Shown here: piece by piece, positions 1-8,045 of the stretch
How the letters are laid out: each line of letters starts with the position of its first letter
Numbering within the stretch: the stretch's first letter is position 1
DNA from: an uncultured Bacteroidales bacterium
GTDB taxonomy: Bacteria > Bacteroidota > Bacteroidia > Bacteroidales > UBA932
Assembly (NCBI GenBank): GCA_944323345.1
Contig: CALUSC010000001.1
Location: forward strand, 1-64,000
Reading direction: 5' to 3'
Length of the DNA stretch: 64,000 bases
The notes under the pieces: generated by a model
The model's database searches: none
What the model was told of the DNA's origin: nothing
The model's input: the letters and a program-made list of their open reading frames with translations, nothing else
Translations under genes and position numbers: made by a program

Positions 1-2
1 TG

Positions 3-90
3 CGGAGAGAAGGGGATTCGAACCCCTGTGACCCTTTAGGGGTCAACACGCTTTCCAGGCGTGCCTCTTAAGCCACTCGAGCATCTCTCC
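3..90 (-). tRNA. tRNA-Ser (anticodon GGA)
   Basis: A complete serine cloverleaf reads on the reverse strand. The acceptor arms GGAGAGA and TCTCTCC pair perfectly, with discriminator G. The T-arm has the canonical TTCGAAT loop between AGGGG and CCCCT. The anticodon loop CTGGAAA gives anticodon GGA, which reads UCC and UCU. The long variable arm (a CCCT/AGGG stem) is diagnostic of a class II tRNA. The two bases after the discriminator are CA, so a CCA tail does not appear to be encoded. Confidence 0.97.
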
Positions 91-97
91 TGTTCAG

Positions 98-502
98 TTA
101 TTTTCCCAGTTCCAGAATAACGTTCTTATCTTCATCCAGAAGCAGGATATTCTCACCGTCAGCCTTTACGGAAGCCACTTTACCGATGGCATCGAGAACA
201 GCGCTTTCAGTTTTCATATTTTCTTCAGGCCCGGCCATCATGGTAGTAGCCATGTTTCCGAAAGTCAGGTTCTTCCCGTCCTGGGTATATGCCCCGTTCA
301 TTATATTGCATCCGGTAAAACCGTGGATGCGCGAATCTTCCGTATTGAATTCCATGAATGGCTTTTCCTCTCCGATTACAGTCGCCTCTTCGCCATTTAC
401 TGTCAGTATGTTCCATTTTCCTGAAAGCTCCGGTACGCTGCAGCATGATGCAGTAGCCAGCATCGCTGAAGCAAGAGCTAAACCCAATACGATACGTTTC
501 AT
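98..502 (-). CDS. META-domain lipoprotein (HslJ-like)
   Basis: A 134-residue secreted lipoprotein. The signal peptide ends in the lipobox TASC with Cys20, and the rest is a single META domain. The family hallmark FTGCNIMNGAY is visible, followed by the MATTMMAGPEE stretch typical of HslJ/META proteins. I chose the ATG at 502 over one 18 bases upstream because it gives a compact lysine-arginine n-region. META proteins in Bacteroidales are envelope proteins of poorly defined role, and HslJ in E. coli is linked to novobiocin tolerance. The gene lies eight bases from the tRNA-Ser and is transcribed in the same direction. Family assignment is firm; function is not. Confidence 0.85.
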   Translation of the reverse strand: MKRIVLGLALASAMLATASCCSVPELSGKWNILTVNGEEATVIGEEKPFMEFNTEDSRIHGFTGCNIMNGAYTQDGKNLTFGNMATTMMAGPEENMKTESAVLDAIGKVASVKADGENILLLDEDKNVILELGK

Positions 503-559
503 AGCCTGAAAAATTATCAAATCGGGGCGAAGTTAGCAAATTTTAGAAAAAAATAAAAC

Positions 560-1312
560 ATGAAACGACAGGAAAATTCACTATATTGTGGAAAAATATA
601 TTCTGTTATGTTCGGTGACAATATCTCAGGCAGCAGGCTGAAGGCTCTCGTATGGTCTTCCTCGGTTATTTATTTCGCTCTGGCAGTCATCTACTTCCTG
701 CCTCTGGAAATACCGTACGGCATCTCTTTCCCGGTAGCCTCCGCCGCTGTTTTCTCTCTCTGGCTTGTCCCTTTTCCTATGAGTGCTGCGCTGATAGCCT
801 CGGCTTTCGGGGACCTTATGGGAGCTGCCGGAAACTTCACGGCGCAGATGGAATGCTTTGCCGTGGCGCATCTTTTCCTTTGCCTGTTTTTTGTCCGCAG
901 GCTTTTCCGGACAGGCAGGGCATCCTCTAAAAATTTCAGCGCGATACTGACTCAGAAACGCATTGCGTATCTGACCGTTACTGGCATCTGTACCGGAGCG
1001 GTGCTGCTCATGGCCATGATAAGCATAGTTCCGGAAACACCGTCGGGCGTGCTCAGGGCAGGAGTGGCATTCTATTCCATAGTGATTTCGCTGATGTTTT
1101 ATTCGGCATTGCTCCAGAGGAGCATATTCTATGCGACAGGAGCGGCCCTTTTCGTCATTTCCGACTTCCTGCTCGGATGGGATCTGTTCGTGGAGCCGAT
1201 AGAATATGACAAGTATCTGATTATGATACCGTACTACGCAGCCCAATGGGTGCTCTATGTCCGGGCTACGAAATACAGGGTGGGAAAAAGCCTGCTTGTG
1301 GCCAGGCTATAG
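560..1312 (+). CDS. YhhN-family membrane protein (putative lysoplasmalogenase)
   Basis: A polytopic inner-membrane protein of 250 residues with about seven to eight hydrophobic segments. The spacing of an acidic SAFGDLMG motif, a following VAHLFLCLFF helix and a C-terminal FVISDFLLGWD helix matches the YhhN/TMEM86 family, whose characterised members hydrolyse the vinyl-ether bond of lysoplasmalogens. The two aspartates in GD and SD are the conserved intramembrane acids. A second possible start (Met17) would remove a short polar leader. It converges with the aldo/keto reductase gene and overlaps its 3' end by six bases. The family call is good; the substrate is inferred. Confidence 0.7.
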   Translation: MKRQENSLYCGKIYSVMFGDNISGSRLKALVWSSSVIYFALAVIYFLPLEIPYGISFPVASAAVFSLWLVPFPMSAALIASAFGDLMGAAGNFTAQMECFAVAHLFLCLFFVRRLFRTGRASSKNFSAILTQKRIAYLTVTGICTGAVLLMAMISIVPETPSGVLRAGVAFYSIVISLMFYSALLQRSIFYATGAALFVISDFLLGWDLFVEPIEYDKYLIMIPYYAAQWVLYVRATKYRVGKSLLVARL

Positions 1313-2662
1313 ATTACGCTTGAGAGTCTCTACGTACTTGGCTATCTTGTGCAGTTCATGCGGTATGTCTATGCCCTGCGGGCAATGCGGTATGCACTGC
1401 TTGCAGCCTATACAGTGGTCAGCCTGACGTACTTTCGGAACCGCCCTGTCATAGCCGACAAGATATGCCCTGCGGGCTTTTCTGTATCCATCCGACTGCG
1501 AATCTTGCGCTATTTCGCCTTCGTTCACGCACTTGTTGTAATGCAGCAGAACGGCCGGAATGTCGATGCCGTACGGGCAAGGCATGCAGTATTTGCAGTC
1601 GTTGCAAGGAATGGTAGGGTACTGCATCATCAGGTCTGCAGTTTCCTGAAGGAAGTTTATTTCCTCGTCCGTCAGCGCTTTAAGCGGTGAATAAGTCTTG
1701 ATGTTGTCTTCCAGATGCTCCATGTAGGTCATCCCGCTGAGGACAGTGAGGACGTCAGGGTACGTGCCGGCGAACCTGAATGCCCACGACGCCGTGCTTC
1801 CCTGCGGATTCCTGCTTTTGAGCCGGTAAGCGATATGGTCCGGCACCTGGCTGAGCCGTCCTCCCAGAAGCGGCTCCATGATTATTGCCGGAATCCCTCT
1901 TGACGCCAGTTCGTTGTACTGGTACTCGGCATTGAATCCGTTCGAACGGAACGGATTCCAGTCCATATAGTTCATCTGAATCTGGACGAAATCCCAATGG
2001 ACCTTGTCATGAAGGCCGAGGACATAATCGAAACACTCCTTGTCCCCGTGGAAAGAATAGCCGAGGTTCCTTATGCGTCCGGCTTTCCGTTCCTCCATCA
2101 GAAAGTCTATCATCCCGTTATCTTCATACCTGGCCTTGAAGTGCTCTAATCCTCCGTTACCTACGGAATGCAGGAGATAGTAGTCGATATAGTCTGTCTG
2201 CAGGTTCTCGAAAGACTTACGGTACATCAGAATCGAATTTTCCCTGGACCAGTTGCTGAAATTGGACAGTTTTGTCGCTATGAAATATGATTCTCTCGGA
2301 TGTCTGGACAGCGCTGCGGCCGTGGCTTTTTCCGACTGCCCCTGGCAATACACGGGAGAGGTGTCGAAATAATTCACTCCGCATCCGATGGCATGATCCA
2401 CCAGCCTGTTCACGGCTTCCTGATCTACCGTTTCATTGTCTTCGCTGTCCTGTATCATTGGCCATCTCATGCACCCGTAGCCCAGAATGGAAACCTTGTC
2501 TCCAGTCCGCGGATTCGTCCTGTATGTCATTTCCCCGGCCGGTTCCGTGCTGTTCCCGTTTTGCCCGGATGTGCAGCCGCTTGCCGCCAGTCCGAATGCC
2601 GCAGCTCCTACGCCGGATCTTTTCAGAAATTCCCTTCTGCTTATTTTACTGTCCTCTTTCAT
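1307..2662 (-). CDS. Aldo/keto reductase with C-terminal 4Fe-4S domain, Tat/lipoprotein signal
   Basis: A 451-residue protein starting with SRREFLKRSGVGAAAFG, a twin-arginine signal followed by an ASGC lipobox-like site, so it is probably exported and may be lipid-anchored. An AKR barrel follows (YFDTSPVY carries the catalytic Asp/Tyr region; ATKLSNF and YYLLHSVG follow). The C-terminus holds two ferredoxin-like cysteine sets, CNDCKYCMPCPYGIDIP and CIGCKQCIPHCPQGIDIP. This Fe-S aldo/keto reductase architecture is common in anaerobes and implies coupling of a carbonyl/alcohol reaction to an electron carrier. The substrate is unknown. It lies downstream of the polyferredoxin gene on the same strand, which suggests a shared electron route. 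Confidence 0.88.
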   Translation of the reverse strand: MKEDSKISRREFLKRSGVGAAAFGLAASGCTSGQNGNSTEPAGEMTYRTNPRTGDKVSILGYGCMRWPMIQDSEDNETVDQEAVNRLVDHAIGCGVNYFDTSPVYCQGQSEKATAAALSRHPRESYFIATKLSNFSNWSRENSILMYRKSFENLQTDYIDYYLLHSVGNGGLEHFKARYEDNGMIDFLMEERKAGRIRNLGYSFHGDKECFDYVLGLHDKVHWDFVQIQMNYMDWNPFRSNGFNAEYQYNELASRGIPAIIMEPLLGGRLSQVPDHIAYRLKSRNPQGSTASWAFRFAGTYPDVLTVLSGMTYMEHLEDNIKTYSPLKALTDEEINFLQETADLMMQYPTIPCNDCKYCMPCPYGIDIPAVLLHYNKCVNEGEIAQDSQSDGYRKARRAYLVGYDRAVPKVRQADHCIGCKQCIPHCPQGIDIPHELHKIAKYVETLKRNL

Positions 2663-2701
2663 AAAATACCGTGAACCTATTATCGTTTATTGTAGTGACC
2701 G

Positions 2702-2762
2702 CTGCCGCACGCGAGCACTGTTGATTCCCGGAGGGAATTGTAGTCTGTGCGAGCGGCGGCAG
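2702..2762 (-). terminator. Nested stem-loop after the polyferredoxin gene
   Basis: Immediately after the reverse-strand stop at 2763 there is a nested inverted repeat. The outer arms CTGCCGC (2702-2708) and GCGGCAG (2756-2762) pair, as do the inner arms ATTCCC (2724-2729) and GGGAAT (2733-2738). No clear U-run follows, so it may be an RNA processing or stability hairpin and not a simple intrinsic terminator. Confidence 0.4.
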
Positions 2763-4259
2763 TCATACCCCTTTATGAACCTCATGCCCCTCCACATAAA
2801 TCGCGCTGAGCGGCCTGGCCGGACACAGATACTCGCATGCGCCGCAGCCGATGCACCGCTCCTCGATTACGGTAGGTATCATGAGCGAACTCTTGTCTCC
2901 CGGTACCGAATGAACCATCTTTATCGCCCCTGCCGGGCAATGCCTTGCGCAATTCCCGCACGAAACGCCGTCTGTATTTACCACGCAGTTTTCATAGACT
3001 ATTATGGCATGGCCCGTCTGGACAGATGATTTTTCCTCTATGCTTATCGGACCGATGGCGCCGGTAGGGCAGACATCCGAACAGTCTGTACACTCCGGTC
3101 GGCACCATCCCCTTTCAAAAGACATTTCCGGCTGCATGAGGGTCATTATGTCCCCCGACGGCCTCAGGACCTGGTTCGGGCAGACGGAAACACAGAGCTG
3201 GCATGCAGTGCAGTGCTGCGAGAAATGTTTCAGACTTAATGCTCCTGCAGGCTTGAGCGGAACCTTGCGTACAGGTATCTTCTTGTCCTGGATAGCCGCC
3301 AGGCCTCCGTCCACCTTCATTTCCTGTGCACGGACCGTGGCAGCGGACACGGCAGCGACGGCTGAAACCAGGAATGCGCGCCGGGCCTGCCCGTCAGACT
3401 CCTTTCCGTCATTGCCCGGAAGGGCACTCTTTTTCCATACCGGCCTGTATTTTATCGCTCCTTCGCTGCAGGTTTCCAGACAGTCGAAACATGCCACGCA
3501 CCTGCTGTAGTCGATTTCGTGCTCTTTTATGTTTATGCAAGATGCCTTGCAATGCCTGCCGCACAGTCCGCAGTTCCTGCATTTTTCCGTATCGATGACA
3601 GGCCTGAACAGGGAAAACCGTGAAAGCAGGCCCAGAACGGAGCCCACGGGGCAGATCGTATTGCAGTATGTTCTCCCGTTCTTCCATGCCAGGATGAAAA
3701 CGACTGCGAAAGTGACCGCGGCGACGATGAAGACAGGCAGGCTTTTCAGCCAGACTTCCGTACTGTAAAAGGCGTAGCTGTCTATCCGTGCGGCGAACCA
3801 TGCCAGAAGATTGTTGCCCCATTGCCATAGAGGGGCGAGGAAACTGCTGACTATCCTTCCGTATGCGCTGTACGGGGCAATCAGGGCGGCAAAAGACACG
3901 AATCCTGCCGCAATCGCTCCGATAAACAAGACAAGTATGCCGTATCTCAGCCAGTTCCGTGCGGGCGACCAGGAGAATCTGTATTTGTTTTTCTTCGCGG
4001 TCCTGCCGTGCGCCCATGATATGATATCCTGCATTACACCTAACGGGCAGATCACGGAGCAGTAGACTCTTCCGAATATCAGTGTGATGACGGCGAGAAC
4101 CGCCACTACTCCGAAATTCAGTGCAAGGACAGCTGGAAGGAACTGTATTTCAGCCAGCCAGCCGAACCATTTGTGCAGTGTACCGGTAAAGTCGAGGAAA
4201 AGCAGGGTGACCAGTGTGAATACTATGGCCGCTGCCGCAATTCTGATTTTTCTAAGCAT
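2763..4259 (-). CDS. NapH-NapG-like polyferredoxin fusion (4Fe-4S membrane protein)
   Basis: This 498-residue protein has two halves. Residues 1-275 are NapH-like: five or so membrane helices, two CxxxCP(L/V)G motifs (CSVICPLG near 67 and CNTICPVG near 199), then two ferredoxin clusters (CRNCGLCGRHC and CVACFDCLETC). After a polar linker, residues 293-311 read RRAFLVSAVAAVSAATVRA, which looks like an internal twin-arginine signal. The rest has three or four cysteine clusters like NapG (CTACQLCVSVCP, CTDCSDVCP, CGNCARHCP, CIGCGACEYLCP). Electron transfer from quinol to a periplasmic acceptor is the likely role. No terminal reductase gene is adjacent; the nearest candidate partner is the Fe-S aldo/keto reductase downstream. 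Confidence 0.85.
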   Translation of the reverse strand: MLRKIRIAAAAIVFTLVTLLFLDFTGTLHKWFGWLAEIQFLPAVLALNFGVVAVLAVITLIFGRVYCSVICPLGVMQDIISWAHGRTAKKNKYRFSWSPARNWLRYGILVLFIGAIAAGFVSFAALIAPYSAYGRIVSSFLAPLWQWGNNLLAWFAARIDSYAFYSTEVWLKSLPVFIVAAVTFAVVFILAWKNGRTYCNTICPVGSVLGLLSRFSLFRPVIDTEKCRNCGLCGRHCKASCINIKEHEIDYSRCVACFDCLETCSEGAIKYRPVWKKSALPGNDGKESDGQARRAFLVSAVAAVSAATVRAQEMKVDGGLAAIQDKKIPVRKVPLKPAGALSLKHFSQHCTACQLCVSVCPNQVLRPSGDIMTLMQPEMSFERGWCRPECTDCSDVCPTGAIGPISIEEKSSVQTGHAIIVYENCVVNTDGVSCGNCARHCPAGAIKMVHSVPGDKSSLMIPTVIEERCIGCGACEYLCPARPLSAIYVEGHEVHKGV

Positions 4260-4294
4260 ATATTGTCGGGTTCATCCTTACAAAAATAGCAATT

Positions 4295-5665
4295 TTATTT
4301 TTTCATGCTTCCCTTGGCCAGAATTTGGGGAAACACTATGGTGAAAATGATTATGCAGCAAATGGCGGCAGTCGCATCTGCTACTGACTCAGCCAGATAT
4401 ATGCCCTTTACCCCGAAGATGCGGGGGAGTGCGAATGCCAGAGGGACCAGCAGGAATATTTTCCTGAGCAGGGCTATGAACAGTGATATCCTGGCCTGTC
4501 CTAGGGCTATGAACGTGTTCTGGCAGGCCCTCTGCAGCCCGAATATCATGGAACCTGTCAGAAACCACGGGGCCATTTCCTTTACATGCGCTACCAGTAC
4601 GGGATCTTCAGTGAAGAACGACGCTACCGTTCCCGGAAAAAGAACCATCAGGAACATAAGGACGAAATTGAATGAAAACATGGTCGCTACTGCAATCCTG
4701 AAACACTGCCGGACCCTGTCCTTCAGCCCTTTGCCGAAATTGTAGCTGATCACCGGTATGAATCCCTGGGCGAATCCCGTAATCGGCACGCTTCCGAACA
4801 TCATGGCGCTCTGCAGTACCGTAAGTGTGCTTACGTATATGTCTCCGTAATGTTTCAGGCTTCCGTTCAGCACGAAACCTACTATGCTTTCCGTACAGGC
4901 CATCACGAACGGGGCTATTCCGAGAGAAAATATCTGGAAGATAATCCTTTTTTCCAGTTTCATGTGGCTGCTGTCCAGACGCAGGCTGGCCTTGCCGGAA
5001 AAAAGGAAGTGCAGCACCCAGAAGGCGCTCAATGCCTGCGAAATGACAGTCGCCAGCGCGGCACCCTTCACTCCCATGCCGAATCCGAAAATGAATACAG
5101 GGTCCAGGATAAGGTTCGTAATCGCTCCGATAAAGGTGGAAAGCATCGCTATCCCAGGCCTGCCCTGAGCGCTGATGAATGAATTCAGACCTGTGGAAAT
5201 CTGGACGAAAACCGTACCTGTCAGATATATGCGCAGATAGTCGGTGGCATAGCCTATGGTATTTGCGGACGCTCCTGTAAGCAGAAGCAGCGGCTCCATG
5301 AACAGGTACGTGAGACCGGCGGTGGCGGCCGCGAATGCCAGAAGGATGATAAAGCCGTTGCCGAGTATTCTCCCTGCACGTTCCCGGTTGCCCTGTCCCA
5401 GGGCAATGGATGCCAGCGGAGCTCCTCCTCCGCCTACGATCATCGAAAACGCCGATATCAGGATGATGACTGAGCCCGTTACTCCTACTCCGGCCAGCGC
5501 ATCGGTCCCTATATCCGGAATCCGGCCGATGAAAATACGGTCTACGATGTTGTAAAGCAGGTTGACGACCTGTGCTGCGACAGACGGGAGCGCCATTCTG
5601 AAGACCAGAGGAAGCATCCTGTCCGTACCCAGCCTGTTTTCGTATGCATTCACATCTGCTGCCAT
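4295..5665 (-). CDS. MATE-family efflux transporter
   Basis: A 456-residue protein with twelve predicted membrane segments in two homologous halves, as expected for MATE (NorM/DinF-type) Na+ or H+ drug antiporters. The N-terminal signature LPSVAAQVVNLLYNIVDRIFIGRI is visible in pieces near residues 27-50, including the VNLLYNIVDRIFIG element common to Bacteroidales MATE proteins. It is divergent from recJ across about 80 bases. The substrate cannot be read from sequence. Length is normal and I see no frame damage. Confidence 0.92.
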   Translation of the reverse strand: MAADVNAYENRLGTDRMLPLVFRMALPSVAAQVVNLLYNIVDRIFIGRIPDIGTDALAGVGVTGSVIILISAFSMIVGGGGAPLASIALGQGNRERAGRILGNGFIILLAFAAATAGLTYLFMEPLLLLTGASANTIGYATDYLRIYLTGTVFVQISTGLNSFISAQGRPGIAMLSTFIGAITNLILDPVFIFGFGMGVKGAALATVISQALSAFWVLHFLFSGKASLRLDSSHMKLEKRIIFQIFSLGIAPFVMACTESIVGFVLNGSLKHYGDIYVSTLTVLQSAMMFGSVPITGFAQGFIPVISYNFGKGLKDRVRQCFRIAVATMFSFNFVLMFLMVLFPGTVASFFTEDPVLVAHVKEMAPWFLTGSMIFGLQRACQNTFIALGQARISLFIALLRKIFLLVPLAFALPRIFGVKGIYLAESVADATAAICCIIIFTIVFPQILAKGSMKK

Positions 5666-5731
5666 AATCCTTGTCTTTTGAAAGCGGCCCCAAACCTACA
5701 TAAAAATTTCCGGATACAGAGAAAAATTGTT

Positions 5732-5739
5732 TATATTTG
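5732..5739 (+). promoter_or_regulatory. Bacteroidetes -7 box (TATATTTG) for recJ
   Basis: TATATTTG matches the Bacteroidetes -7 consensus TAnnTTTG exactly. It sits only six bases before the recJ ATG at 5745, so transcription should begin at or next to the start codon. An upstream TTG at 5727-5729 is in frame but lies before the box and cannot be the start if this promoter is used. Confidence 0.6.
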
Positions 5740-5744
5740 CATTT

Positions 5745-7484
5745 ATGGTCAAAGATAGGAAATGGATAATCAAAGAGCCTGCAGAGCCTGAGAAGACAAG
5801 CCGGCTGTCGTCCGAACTCGGCATAGACCCGGTACTCGCCGGACTTCTCGTGCAGCGGGGTATAAATACATTTTCCGAGGCCAGAGCCTTTTTCCGTCCC
5901 GATCTTAAGGATCTTCACGATCCGTTCCTGATGAAAGACATGGACAAGGCAGTCGCCCGCATCAGAAAAGCCGTAGAAGAAAATACCAGGATACTCGTGT
6001 ACGGGGACTATGACGTCGACGGTACTACCGCCGTCGCACTGGTATATTCATTCCTTAAAAAACTGACCTCGAACGTGGATTTTTACATCCCTGACAGATA
6101 TGATGAGGGATACGGACTGTCGTTCAAGGGGATAGACTGGGCTGTGGAACATGGTTTCAGCCTGATTGTAGCCCTGGACTGCGGCATAAAGGCGAACGAC
6201 AAGGTCGCCTACGGGAATTCGAAAGGCGTGGATGTGATAATATGCGACCATCATCTTCCTGAGAATGAAATCCCGGATGCCGTGGCCGTACTGGATCCCA
6301 AGAGGGGAGACTGCGGCTATCCGTTCGACGACCTGTCGGGATGCGGTGTGGGATTCAAGCTGGTGCAGGCATACGCATCCAGATTCGGGATTCCGTTCGA
6401 AAACCTCGTGTCGCTTCTCGATCTGCTGGTAGTCAGCATTGCATCCGATCTGGTTTCCGTTACGGGTGAAAACAGGATTCTGGCGCATTTCGGCCTGAGG
6501 CAGCTGAACGAAAATCCACGTACCGGACTGAATGCCATGATCAGGCTGTCCGGCCTGGACCATGAACATGTGACCATAGACGATATAGTCTTCAAAATAG
6601 GCCCCAGGATCAATGCGGCAGGAAGGATGGAGTCCGGAAGAGTGGCTGTGGAACTGCTGACCGCTACGGACGAAACAGAAGCCGAAAAAATAGCTACTGA
6701 AATCAACCAGTATAACAACGAGCGCAAGAGCATTGATCGTGAAATCACCCAGGAAGCTCTGGAAATGGTCCAGTCCGGTTCCTGCCTGTCCTCAGGCAAT
6801 GCCACCATCGTTTATAATCCGTCATGGCACAAGGGTGTGGTCGGCATAGTGGCCTCACGTCTGGTCGAAGCTTTCTACAAGCCTACCATTGTGTTTTCCA
6901 GAACACAGTCGAACGGACTCGTGACCGGCTCCGCCAGAAGCGTCCACGGTTTCGACCTTTATGATGCCATAGAAAGCTGTGCGGATCTTCTGGAGAATTT
7001 CGGAGGACACATTTATGCCGCCGGACTGACTCTGAAGGAGGAGAATCTTCCTGAATTCTGCCGCCGCATAGAAGAATTTATCGGAAACCGCATTACGCCT
7101 GAGATGCTTACACCGGTGATTTATGTGGATTCCATTCTGGATTTCGACCGGATAACGCCTAAATTCGTCAGAATTCTTAAACAGTTTCAGCCTTTCGGTC
7201 CGGGGAATACCGCACCTGTTTTTCTGACAGAAAATGTCTACGACAACGGAAACGGACGCCGTGTAGGTGCTGACGCCGGACATCTGAAACTCGAACTTAT
7301 CCAGGAGTCGCAGCCGTACCGCCACATATCGGCCATCGCCTTTAACAAGGCCTCGCATTTCGAACATATAAAGAACGGGAATCCGGTCGATATATGTTAT
7401 TCCATAGTGGAGAACTATTATCGTGGCATCGCCAATATCCAGTTGAGGATAAAGGATATCCACGACAGGGAAGACTTCATTTAA
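5745..7484 (+). CDS. recJ: Single-stranded-DNA-specific exonuclease RecJ
   Basis: RecJ degrades single-stranded DNA 5'-3' in recombination and mismatch repair. The DHH domain motifs are intact: DYDVDGTTA (metal-binding aspartates), ALDCGIK and DHHLPEN. The DHHA1 domain follows with SARSVHGFDLYDAIE and GGHIYAAGLTL. The C-terminal OB-type domain ends with FQPFGPGNTAPVF and a nucleic-acid-binding segment. Starting at the ATG at 5745 gives 579 residues, normal for the family. Its 3' end overlaps the convergent aroK by eight bases. The promoter position suggests a leaderless or nearly leaderless message. Confidence 0.96.
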   Translation: MVKDRKWIIKEPAEPEKTSRLSSELGIDPVLAGLLVQRGINTFSEARAFFRPDLKDLHDPFLMKDMDKAVARIRKAVEENTRILVYGDYDVDGTTAVALVYSFLKKLTSNVDFYIPDRYDEGYGLSFKGIDWAVEHGFSLIVALDCGIKANDKVAYGNSKGVDVIICDHHLPENEIPDAVAVLDPKRGDCGYPFDDLSGCGVGFKLVQAYASRFGIPFENLVSLLDLLVVSIASDLVSVTGENRILAHFGLRQLNENPRTGLNAMIRLSGLDHEHVTIDDIVFKIGPRINAAGRMESGRVAVELLTATDETEAEKIATEINQYNNERKSIDREITQEALEMVQSGSCLSSGNATIVYNPSWHKGVVGIVASRLVEAFYKPTIVFSRTQSNGLVTGSARSVHGFDLYDAIESCADLLENFGGHIYAAGLTLKEENLPEFCRRIEEFIGNRITPEMLTPVIYVDSILDFDRITPKFVRILKQFQPFGPGNTAPVFLTENVYDNGNGRRVGADAGHLKLELIQESQPYRHISAIAFNKASHFEHIKNGNPVDICYSIVENYYRGIANIQLRIKDIHDREDFI

Positions 7485-8016
7485 AGAGCATCTCCATAAT
7501 TTCTTCCGTGACGGTTCCGAATGATTTCCCGTCGATGTCGACTATGTGTCCGGCGCAGTTTTCATAGATGGCGCTTCGGGCAGCCATCAGTTCTTCTATG
7601 CGTGAACGCAGGGCTGCCATGTCAGACGGCTTGCCGCCATCATTGCTGAGCATGGGCCTGGATTCGAAGTCGGCATGGAGATTTTTCACCAGCGTCTCTA
7701 CAGTAGCCCTCAGGTAAATGCAGAACGACTTTTCTCTGATCATTTCCGCGCATTCAGGAGTCGTTACTGTCCCTCCTCCGAGCGACAGGACAGTGTCGCA
7801 GCCGTCGTAACTGCGGAGTATTTCCGTGAGAGTATCCTTTTCCATGCCGCGGAATGCCGCTTCCCCTTCCGATGCGAATATTTCCGGTATGGTTCTGCCG
7901 TACTTTTCTTCAATGGCCCTGTCCAGATCTATCAGCCTGCAGGAAAGACGCTCCGAGAGCATTTTCCCGATGCAGCTTTTCCCGCATCCCATGAATCCGT
8001 TGATGGCTATAAGCAT
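7477..8016 (-). CDS. aroK: Shikimate kinase
   Basis: AroK phosphorylates shikimate at O3 in the chorismate pathway. The 179-residue protein starts MLIAINGFMGCGKS, with the Walker A loop GFMGCGKS directly at the N-terminus. The shikimate-binding DLD segment (LIDLDRAIEEKYG), the FR.ME motif (AFRGMEKDTL) and the LSLGGGT loop follow in the expected order, with the lid arginine in ESRPML. It is probably cotranscribed with the topoisomerase gene 29 bases upstream. Length is standard. Confidence 0.95.
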   Translation of the reverse strand: MLIAINGFMGCGKSCIGKMLSERLSCRLIDLDRAIEEKYGRTIPEIFASEGEAAFRGMEKDTLTEILRSYDGCDTVLSLGGGTVTTPECAEMIREKSFCIYLRATVETLVKNLHADFESRPMLSNDGGKPSDMAALRSRIEELMAARSAIYENCAGHIVDIDGKSFGTVTEEIMEMLFK

Positions 8017-8045
8017 ATATCCGCCGTTTTGGAATGTCTGCAGAA

